The translations under genes were made by a program, and so were the position numbers. A stretch of 8,792 nucleotides of DNA from an uncultured Olsenella sp. GTDB taxonomy: Bacteria > Actinomycetota > Coriobacteriia > Coriobacteriales > Atopobiaceae. Positions 1 through 5,309 of this stretch are shown here, piece after piece. Numbering within the stretch: position 1 is the first letter of the stretch; each line of letters begins with the position of its first letter. Below the pieces are notes generated by a model. It made no database searches and was not told the DNA's origin. It saw only the letters and a list, made by a program, of their open reading frames with translations. The stretch lies in contig URLM01000064.1 in assembly GCA_900548775.1 (NCBI GenBank), forward strand, positions 1-8,792. Reading direction: 5' to 3'.

Positions 1-534
1 GTGGTCGACCACCGTGGCGAGACGAGCGACATGGTCTACCTCTCGGAGAAGTCCGTGGAGATTCACTTTGACATCCCGCTGGCCGAGCTCATTCTCGACT
101 TCTTCGACCAGCTCAAGAGCCGTACCAAGGGCTATGCCTCCCTCGACTACGAGATTGGCGACTACCGCACGAGCGACCTCGTGAAGCTCGACATCCTCCT
201 CTCGGGCGAGGAGGTGGACGCCCTTTCGTTCATCGTCCCGAGGGACCGCGCCTACGACATGGCCCGAAGCCTCTGCGACAAGCTCAAAGAGATCATCCCG
301 CGCCAGCAGTTCGAGGTGCCCATCCAGGGGGCCATCGGCAACAAGATCATCGCGCGCTCCACCGTGAAAGCCGTTCGCAAAGATGTTCTCGCCAAGTGCT
401 ACGGCGGTGACATCTCCCGCAAGCGCAAGCTCCTCGAGAAGCAGAAGGAGGGCAAGAAGCGCATGAAGTCCATCGGCTCCGTCGAGGTGCCGCAGGAAGC
501 CTTCCTTGCCGTCCTCAAGGTGGACGACGAATGA
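1..534 (+). CDS. lepA: Elongation factor 4 (LepA), C-terminal part, cut by window start
   Basis: This is the last 177 residues of LepA/EF4, a ribosome-associated GTPase that promotes back-translocation and helps ribosomes under stress. The GTPase and middle domains lie upstream of the window, so the in-frame GTG at position 1 is not a real start. Visible are the end of the EF-G domain V-like fold (roughly residues 10-50, with AELILDFFDQLKSRTKGYAS) and the EF4-specific C-terminal domain (roughly 55-177). That domain includes the family hallmarks KCYGGDISRKRKLLEKQKEG, KKRMKSIGSVEVPQEAF and the usual ending near AVLKV. The stop codon overlaps the start of the dihydrouridine synthase gene (ATGA), so the two are probably co-transcribed and translationally coupled. 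The identification rests on these near-invariant blocks. Confidence 0.96.
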   Translation: MVDHRGETSDMVYLSEKSVEIHFDIPLAELILDFFDQLKSRTKGYASLDYEIGDYRTSDLVKLDILLSGEEVDALSFIVPRDRAYDMARSLCDKLKEIIPRQQFEVPIQGAIGNKIIARSTVKAVRKDVLAKCYGGDISRKRKLLEKQKEGKKRMKSIGSVEVPQEAFLAVLKVDDE

Positions 535-1595
535 CGCCAGCCCAAGTTCTTGCCGAATGGGGGCCGACGGCTGGGCTTCTCGGCGAATCGGCTCCTCAGC
601 CTGCGAAGACAGATAGAGTGAACCTAAAGTCGAGGTTTACGGTTAATCCATTCCTCATGGCGCCCATGGCCGGGGTCTCGGATGCGGCCTACCGCACCAT
701 GGCGCGCGCCGGTGGGGCTGGGCTTGCCTACTCCGAGATGGTTTCCTGCGCTGGCCTGCACTATGGCGGCGAGAAGACCTGGGAGCTGGTGGATCCGGCA
801 GAGACCGAGCCGGACATCGCCGTGCAGCTGTTTGGATCAAAGCCGGAGCTCTTCCGCGAGGCGGCCGCGAGCGTTTCTGAGCGCCTGGGGGAGCGGCTCG
901 CCCTTATCGACGTCAACATGGCCTGCCCCGTCCCCAAGGTGACCAAGAAAGGGGAGGGCTCAGCCCTGCTCGACAGTCCCAGGCTGGCCGCAGAGCTCGT
1001 CCGCGCGTGCATCGATGGCGTGGACTCCCGCGTGCCCGTGACGGTGAAGATTCGCCGTGGCAGGCGCATAGGGGAGGAAGTGGCGCCCGAGTTCGCTCGC
1101 GCGATGGAAGATTCCGGCGCATCCGCAATTGCGGTGCACGGGCGCTTTGCCAACCAGCTCTACCATGGGGAGTCGGACTGGGGTTGCGTGAGACGCGTGG
1201 CCCAGGCCGTGAGCGTGCCTGTTATTGGATCCGGGGATGTCTCGTCTGCCCAGGCGGCAACTCGCATGCTCTTGGAGACCGGGGCTTCTGCCGTCATGAT
1301 CGCCAGGGGAAGCTACGGGAACCCCTGGATCTTCGGGGATGCCCGTGACGTTCTCGCCGGTCGTCCTCCGGCTGCGCATGACTCGCGCGAGAAGATCGCT
1401 GCGTTTCGCTGTCACGTGAGGCTTCTCGAGGCCACGGGGGCGAACCTCAAGAGGGCGCGAAGCCTTGCCGGATGGTACCTGCGCGGCATGCCCGAGGCAG
1501 CTCGGCTGCGGGGGATGGCCGTGACATGCCAGACCCTCGACGACTACCTTGCAGTTGCAGATGTTGCCGAACGGATGCTCGAAGATGCTGGATAG
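531..1595 (+). CDS. dus: tRNA-dihydrouridine synthase (DusB-like)
   Basis: This encodes a 354-residue FMN-dependent enzyme that reduces uridine to dihydrouridine in tRNA using NADPH. Family motifs seen are FLMAPMAGVSD near residues 42-52, NMACPVPKVTKKGEGSALL with the catalytic cysteine at residue 132, VKIRRG, AVHGRFANQLYHGESDW, a GSGDV phosphate-binding turn and MIARGSYGNPWIFGD. The KVTKKGEGSALL block resembles DusB. The TIM barrel is complete and a shorter helical domain follows. ATG 531 overlaps the lepA stop (ATGA) and has AAGGTGGA upstream. GTG 618 is an alternative start just before the conserved core; the 29 residues between are not conserved-looking. The 3' end overlaps hemW. Substrate position cannot be assigned from sequence alone. 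Confidence 0.93.
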   Translation: MTPAQVLAEWGPTAGLLGESAPQPAKTDRVNLKSRFTVNPFLMAPMAGVSDAAYRTMARAGGAGLAYSEMVSCAGLHYGGEKTWELVDPAETEPDIAVQLFGSKPELFREAAASVSERLGERLALIDVNMACPVPKVTKKGEGSALLDSPRLAAELVRACIDGVDSRVPVTVKIRRGRRIGEEVAPEFARAMEDSGASAIAVHGRFANQLYHGESDWGCVRRVAQAVSVPVIGSGDVSSAQAATRMLLETGASAVMIARGSYGNPWIFGDARDVLAGRPPAAHDSREKIAAFRCHVRLLEATGANLKRARSLAGWYLRGMPEAARLRGMAVTCQTLDDYLAVADVAERMLEDAG

Positions 1596-2865
1596 CGGCG
1601 TGGGCGCTGCCGGCACCAGTTGGGCCCCCCGTCTTCACGCGGATGGTGCCCATGCCCTCTACCTGCACATCCCTTTCTGCGTCAGGAAGTGCGCGTACTG
1701 CGACTTCGCCTCCTGGGCAACGCCGCGCGAAGACCTGCTTCCTCAGCACTATGCGGTCGCTCTAGGGCGGCAGGTCGAGGAGGTGTCGCATCTCGGCTTT
1801 CTGGGTGGGTGCGAGACGGCCTACATTGGCGGAGGGACCCCGACGCTTCTGGGGGAGGGACTAGGAGGGCTTGTCCGCGCCGTCAAATGCCACGCGTCGG
1901 AACTAAAGGAACTAACTTGTGAAGCAAACCCGGACTCGCTATCGGACGAGGTTCTCGCAGCCGTTGCTGCCGCTGGCTGCACGAGGCTTTCCATAGGCGT
2001 CCAAAGCCTCAAGGACGCCGAGCTTGCGGAGTTGGGCAGAGTCCACGATGCGCACTTGGCGCAAGAACGGGTTTGCGCGGCCGTTGCGACCGGGATGAAG
2101 GTCTCGTGCGACCTCATGTGCGCCATCCCTCTGCAGACGCCGGAAACTTGGGAAGCCACTCTGGAGAAAACTGTCTCTCTTGGTGTGGGGCACGTGAGCG
2201 TCTATCCCCTTCAGATCGAGGAGGGAACTCCCTTGGAGCGGAGGGTGGGGGACGAGCAACCCTCATGGAACTCTCCAGATGCCCAAGCCTCAAGGATGAA
2301 GCAAGCTCAACTAGTACTTGAGGGTTATGGTTTTCACAGGTACGAGGTAGCGAGCTATGCTCGTTCTCCTGAGGAGGAATGCGCCCACAATAAGGCCTAC
2401 TGGACAGGAAGGCCGTATCTTGGGTTGGGCACCGGAGCTGCATCGATGCTCACGGTCGAGGGTTACCAAAGATTGCTCGAGATATGTCCTCAACTTGGAC
2501 CTTTACCTGAGGGTATGACCCGTGTGCGGCTCAAAGTTCTCTCAGGTAGGGAAGCAATTGCCCAGGATGCCCGTCTTTCTTCCGTTCAGTTTGAGGAGGA
2601 GTTCCTTACCGAGCGACAGGCGGTTGCCGAAGACCTTATGCTCGGGGCTCGTCTTGCTCGGGGTCTGGATGAGGGTCTCGTCTCATATGCCCAGGACCTT
2701 CTCGGCGACGCTTTTGAGGTGACGCTCGATCGCCTTATGGAGGAGGGCTACCTTTCCGACTCCCTTTCGCCCACGGAGAAGGGGTGGCTCCTGGGCAACG
2801 AGCTCTATGGAGAGCTGTGGGACCTTGCGGGAGACACCGAGACGTTTGCGAGGCGGAGCTCGTAG
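1585..2865 (+). CDS. hemW: HemW, radical-SAM heme chaperone (formerly called oxygen-independent coproporphyrinogen oxidase-like)
   Basis: This encodes about 426 residues. HemW binds heme and is thought to deliver it to membrane respiratory enzymes; it is not a true HemN. The radical-SAM cluster motif is C32-x3-C36-x2-C39 followed by DF. True HemN has an extra cysteine two residues on, so DF points to HemW. Other family blocks are YLHIPFC, GGGTPT (82-87), SIGVQSL with GRVHD, HNKAYW and YLGLGTGA, then a C-terminal HemN_C-like winged-helix region (about 340-410). ATG 1585 overlaps dus by 11 bases; TTG 1549 and ATG 1561 are in-frame alternatives, and none has a strong ribosome binding site. The lepA-hemW association is classic in Gram-positives. 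Codon use becomes more AT-rich around 2280-2600. Confidence 0.93.
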   Translation: MLDSGVGAAGTSWAPRLHADGAHALYLHIPFCVRKCAYCDFASWATPREDLLPQHYAVALGRQVEEVSHLGFLGGCETAYIGGGTPTLLGEGLGGLVRAVKCHASELKELTCEANPDSLSDEVLAAVAAAGCTRLSIGVQSLKDAELAELGRVHDAHLAQERVCAAVATGMKVSCDLMCAIPLQTPETWEATLEKTVSLGVGHVSVYPLQIEEGTPLERRVGDEQPSWNSPDAQASRMKQAQLVLEGYGFHRYEVASYARSPEEECAHNKAYWTGRPYLGLGTGAASMLTVEGYQRLLEICPQLGPLPEGMTRVRLKVLSGREAIAQDARLSSVQFEEEFLTERQAVAEDLMLGARLARGLDEGLVSYAQDLLGDAFEVTLDRLMEEGYLSDSLSPTEKGWLLGNELYGELWDLAGDTETFARRSS

Positions 2866-2929
2866 CGGTTCCGAGGGCCTTGTTCCCGGGTGACGCAGGG
2901 GGCTCACTTCGTTGCACGTTTCCGCAAGG

Positions 2930-3248
2930 GCGAGCCCTTCGGCGAGGCTGAGACGCCGGAAGGAGGTTCTTGTACGCCGCAGCTGCGATAACGCGCCCTC
3001 CGGCGAGAAAACGGCGCCGGAAGGAAGGTTCCCGACGGAATTCCGTACGAGATACGCCCTCCGGCGTCGAATTCTCGCCGGAGCGGGGACTTCCGACGGA
3101 ATTCCGTACGAGATGTGCCCTTCGGCGCCGAAATGACGCCGAAGCCGGGGTTCTCGACGGGATCGCGTACGAGAAGCGCCCACTGGCGTCGAATTCTCGC
3201 CGGGAGCGAGGTTTCGTGCGTGCTCGTTGCGATAACGCGCCCTCCGGC
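2930..3248 (+). repeat. 61-bp tandem repeat array, five full units and a partial sixth, each with a hairpin
   Basis: Units begin at 2930, 2991, 3052, 3113, 3174 and 3235; the spacing is exactly 61 in every case despite sequence divergence. Each full unit has a GC-rich left arm (consensus CCCTCCGGCG), a 9-base loop and a right arm (consensus CGCCGGAGG). Loops differ: AGGCTGAGA, AGAAAACGG, TCGAATTCT, CCGAAATGA, TCGAATTCT. Units 3 and 4 form perfect 8-bp stems with different sequences, while units 1, 2 and 5 have mismatches or G-T pairs. Tails come in two kinds: units 2 and 3 (and 4, degenerate) carry the 12-bp palindrome ACGGAATTCCGT followed by ACGAGA, whereas units 1 and 5 end in TGCGATAAC. 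The sixth unit keeps only its first 14 or so bases. Function is unknown. Spacing resembles a CRISPR array, but the repeats diverge and there are no cas genes. Confidence 0.85.
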
Positions 3249-3315
3249 ACCACCCCTGCTTCGGCCGGCAAACGCCACCGTTCCTACCGACCCCACCGCA
3301 ACGTAAACTCTTGAT

Positions 3316-3344
3316 TTGTCGCGCCTCGCACGCCATGCTATGGC
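3316..3344 (+). promoter_or_regulatory. Possible promoter for the dCMP deaminase gene
   Basis: TTGTCG (3316-3321) and TATGGC (3339-3344) are separated by 17 bases, and a TG dinucleotide precedes the -10 box as in extended -10 promoters. Matches to consensus are partial. A start about 7 bases downstream would give a leader of roughly 45 bases before ATG 3396, whose ribosome binding site is AAGGGGAG (3385-3392). Confidence 0.3.
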
Positions 3345-3395
3345 CAGCTGCGTATCTGCGCCCCTAACGGGAGCGCGGGGAATGAAGGGGAGATC

Positions 3396-3884
3396 ATGGC
3401 TGGTGAGAGAACCGACGTCATTTCTTGGGATGAGTTCTTCATGCGGGTCGCCATTGCGGCGAGCCTGAGGAGCAAGGACCCGAACACGCAGGTCGGAGCC
3501 TGCATCGCAGACACGAACCATCGCATCCTCTCGGTTGGCTACAACGGCACGCCCTCCGCCCTCGCCGACGCGGACTTCCCTTGGGGCACCTCGAACGACC
3601 CCCTCTACGACAAGCACAGCTACGTTATCCATGCGGAGGCAAACGCAATCCTCAACTATCGCGGCTCCCTCAAGGACATGGCAGGCGCCACCGTGTACGT
3701 GACGCTCTTCCCCTGCCACGAGTGCGCGAAGACTCTCGTCCAGGCGGGTGTTGGCGAGGTCGTCTATCTCGACGACAAGTACGAGGGCACCGAGGACAAC
3801 CTCATCTCCAAGCATGTCCTCGACGAGTGCGGCGTGACGTATCGCCCCATCGGCATCGACCTCTCCGCCGCTGCTCGCAGGTAG
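3396..3884 (+). CDS. Deoxycytidylate (dCMP) deaminase
   Basis: This encodes a 162-residue cytidine-deaminase-fold enzyme expected to convert dCMP to dUMP, feeding thymidylate synthesis in the cytosol. The zinc site is visible: HAE (H79, catalytic E81) in VIHAEANAIL, and PCHEC (C107, C110). RSKDPNTQVGACI, GYNGTP, PWG, LFPCHECAKTLVQAG and the DDKYEGTED segment match from memory the layout of human DCTD more closely than the ComEB type of Bacillus, which has extra zinc-binding residues. GYNG is the region that binds dCTP/dTTP effectors in allosteric members. ATG 3396 has a strong AAGGGGAG site upstream. The gene stands alone between the repeat array and a hairpin, so it is probably monocistronic. 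RNA-editing or tRNA deaminase functions are unlikely given length and motifs. Confidence 0.92.
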   Translation: MAGERTDVISWDEFFMRVAIAASLRSKDPNTQVGACIADTNHRILSVGYNGTPSALADADFPWGTSNDPLYDKHSYVIHAEANAILNYRGSLKDMAGATVYVTLFPCHECAKTLVQAGVGEVVYLDDKYEGTEDNLISKHVLDECGVTYRPIGIDLSAAARR

Positions 3885-3886
3885 AT

Positions 3887-3913
3887 GAGACAAAGGGGCC
3901 GCCCCTTTGTCTC
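3887..3913 (+). terminator. Strong hairpin after the dCMP deaminase gene, no U-tract
   Basis: Arms GAGACAAAGGGG (3887-3898) and CCCCTTTGTCTC (3902-3913) form a perfect 12-bp stem with a 3-base CCG loop, starting two bases after the stop codon. Placement fits a transcription terminator. No run of T follows (next bases GCGTGGGG), so termination would have to be non-canonical, or the hairpin may protect the 3' end of the mRNA. Confidence 0.6.
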
Positions 3914-3969
3914 GCGTGGGGAATGCGTTGGGGGCGCTCGCATCCTGTATAGAAGCGGCACCTTCCGGC

Positions 3970-3975
3970 TACAAT
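3970..3975 (+). promoter_or_regulatory. Probable -10 box for the first dnaJ gene
   Basis: TACAAT lies in the context GGCTACAATCG, 55 bases before ATG 4031. The -35 region 17-18 bases upstream (around 3946-3952, TGTATAG) is a poor match to TTGACA. No CIRCE (TTAGCACTC inverted repeat) or HAIR (CTTGAGT inverted repeat) heat-shock operator is visible between 3885 and 4030. The ribosome binding site is AGGAG (4019-4023). Confidence 0.45.
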
Positions 3976-4030
3976 CGTGCGAAGTCGGACCCATGGAGGG
4001 CCCGCCCACACATCCGGCAGGAGACTTCGC

Positions 4031-5152
4031 ATGGCTTCGATGAACGACAAGGACTACTACGCAATCCTCGGCGTCGACAAGGACGCCTCGACAGAAGACA
4101 TCCGCAAGGCCTTCCAGCAGAAGGCCCGCAAACTTCACCCCGACGTCAACAAGGCACCGGACGCAGAGGAGAAGTTCAAGGAGGTCTCGGAGGCTTACGC
4201 CGTCCTCTCTGACCCCGAGAAGCGCTCCCGCTACGACGCCATGCGCTCGGGCTCTCCCTTCGCGGGCTCGACTGGCACCACCGGCTCGCCCTATGCCGGC
4301 GGCTACGGCTACGGTGGGGGAGACCCCTTTGGCTGGGGCTTTCCCTTTGGCACGAACGGCTACTCTCGCCGCGCCTCCTCGCGCGGGCGCTCGCGCTCGT
4401 ATAACCCGCGCGTTGGCTCCGACGTCATCTTCGACCTCACGCTCGACGCCGCCACGGCCGAGAAGGGCGCCAGCAGAGGCGTCACCTATCAGCGCTATGC
4501 TGCATGCGAGGTGTGCCACGGCAAGGGGTCGGTCCAGGCGGAGCACTCCGAGACGTGCCCGACCTGCCATGGCACCGGCCGCATTTCGGTTGACCTCACC
4601 GGTCTTTTTGGCTTCGGCGTCATGGACATGGAGTGCCCGGAGTGCGAGGGGACCGGCCGGGTGGTCGCAGACCCCTGCGACGCCTGCGGAGGCTCGGGGC
4701 GTGTCCTCACGGCGAGCGAGGTCGTGGTGAGCGTCCCTGCCGGCTCCCACGACGGCGACCTCATCCGCGTGAAGGGCATGGGCAACGCGGGGACCAACGG
4801 CTCTGCGTCGGGCGACTTCGTCTGCCGGGTCGTGGTCCCGGAGGAGCGGCTCAACCCGTATCAGGTATCGGGCTTCAGGATTCTTGGCTTTGACCTGCCG
4901 TTCCTCGTCTTTGGAGCGCTCTCCAACTCGCTTATGGGGCTTCTCGCCTTCATTCTCGTTATCGCCGCGGTTGGTGTTGCGTTCGTGGTACGTGGCGGTG
5001 GGTTCAAGACCAACTCGCGCTGGTGGAGAAACGCCCTTGCCTCCCTGGGCAACGGTGCTGCCAACGGGCTGCTCATCGCCCTGCTCATGGCTTCGATGTT
5101 CTCGTGCACGGCGGCGGGTCCCGGCGTGAGGTACTACGGCTTCCTCTGGTAG
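4031..5152 (+). CDS. DnaJ-like co-chaperone with hydrophobic, membrane-anchor-like C-terminus
   Basis: This encodes 373 residues. J-domain proteins stimulate DnaK ATPase and hand it substrates. The J domain spans about residues 6-70 with HPD at 36-38. A Gly/Tyr/Phe-rich linker follows (about 73-112), then the start of C-terminal domain I and an intact DnaJ zinc finger with four CxxCxGxG repeats (Cys 159/162, 176/179, 202/205, 216/219). Domain I resumes (VVVSVPAGSHDGDLIRVKG, GDFVCRVVV) to about residue 273. Normal DnaJ then has domain II and a dimerisation helix. Here, residues about 289-320 and 339-362 form two hydrophobic segments, separated by a basic KTNSRWWRN loop. The other frames hold no remnant of domain II, so a simple frameshift is unlikely. 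ATG 4031 has AGGAG upstream; the frame stays open upstream to 3977 without a family match. A membrane-tethered co-chaperone is inferred. Confidence 0.88.
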   Translation: MASMNDKDYYAILGVDKDASTEDIRKAFQQKARKLHPDVNKAPDAEEKFKEVSEAYAVLSDPEKRSRYDAMRSGSPFAGSTGTTGSPYAGGYGYGGGDPFGWGFPFGTNGYSRRASSRGRSRSYNPRVGSDVIFDLTLDAATAEKGASRGVTYQRYAACEVCHGKGSVQAEHSETCPTCHGTGRISVDLTGLFGFGVMDMECPECEGTGRVVADPCDACGGSGRVLTASEVVVSVPAGSHDGDLIRVKGMGNAGTNGSASGDFVCRVVVPEERLNPYQVSGFRILGFDLPFLVFGALSNSLMGLLAFILVIAAVGVAFVVRGGGFKTNSRWWRNALASLGNGAANGLLIALLMASMFSCTAAGPGVRYYGFLW

Positions 5153-5174
5153 GCCGCGCGCGAGGCGGATGCCG

Positions 5175-5197
5175 AGGGCCACGCGAAACGCGGCCCT
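5175..5197 (+). terminator. Imperfect hairpin between the two dnaJ genes
   Basis: AGGGCC (5175-5180) can pair with GGCCCT (5192-5197), and the inner GCG/CGC pairs around an AAA loop with a small bulge on the left. It begins 23 bases after the dnaJ1 stop and has no T-run after it. It may attenuate or terminate dnaJ1 transcription, or be only a product of GC-rich sequence. Confidence 0.35.
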
Positions 5198-5309
5198 TCT
5201 CGCGTTCGGCTACCGCGCCTTTGGGTAGAGAAGACCCTTGTACGCGCCGCTGTGGCGGTGCCCTATCTGCAGGTTTTGCCCCGGGGGTCGGGGCGGTATC
5301 GGGAGTTTG

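Larger units (their letters stand above)
2866..3395 (+). other. 530-base gene-free stretch with a repeat array
   Basis: No credible gene lies between hemW and the dCMP deaminase gene. Positions 2866-2929 are unassigned GC-rich sequence, 2930-3248 is a 61-bp tandem array (listed separately), 3249-3310 shows nothing I recognise, and 3311-3395 contains a possible promoter and the ribosome binding site of the next gene. Open frames run through this stretch on both strands, including long minus-strand ones. They arise because the repeat unit is stop-poor and 61 bases long, so each frame passes into the next frame at each unit. Their translations are low-complexity and rich in Arg, Ser and Pro. In the Firmicute version of this locus, hrcA, grpE and dnaK would sit about here. 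Confidence 0.8.

Noticed and set aside
2930..3248. CRISPR array (28+33 bp would give the 61-bp period)
   Set aside because: No segment of 24 or more bases is conserved in all units, the apparent spacers share sequence between units, and no cas genes are nearby.
2904..3893. A long minus-strand open frame (329 codons), with others at 2683-3336 and 2735-3271
   Set aside because: They run through the stop-poor 61-bp repeat array and the antisense of hemW or the dCMP deaminase gene. Because 61 is one more than a multiple of three, successive units are read in different frames, so openness here does not indicate coding. The products are Arg/Ser/Pro-rich with no recognisable domain.
3977..4030. Upstream extension of the first DnaJ (18 extra residues from 3977)
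   Set aside because: ATG 4031 has an AGGAG site at good spacing, and the extension overlaps the likely leader just after the TACAAT box.
3885..4030. CIRCE or HAIR heat-shock operator upstream of dnaJ1
   Set aside because: I looked for TTAGCACTC/GAGTGCTAA and CTTGAGT/ACTCAAG pairs and saw neither.
4860..5152. Frameshift as the cause of the odd DnaJ C-terminus
   Set aside because: Neither other forward frame over this stretch contains DnaJ domain II motifs, and the actual frame reads as coherent hydrophobic helices with a flanking basic loop.
3764..5182. Long minus-strand open frames opposite dnaJ1, dnaJ2 (5085-6485) and mtaB (6134-7720)
   Set aside because: These are antisense shadows of strongly coding high-GC genes. 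Their translations are Ala/Arg/Val-rich and lack family motifs, while the plus-strand frames have complete domain signatures.
5238..5309. Longer N-terminus for the second DnaJ, with a CPICRFCPGG cysteine cluster starting at TTG 5238
   Set aside because: DnaJ proteins start a few residues before the DYY motif. GTG 5310 has GGGAG upstream and places HPD at residue 36 exactly as in the paralog. The cysteine cluster is probably untranslated leader.
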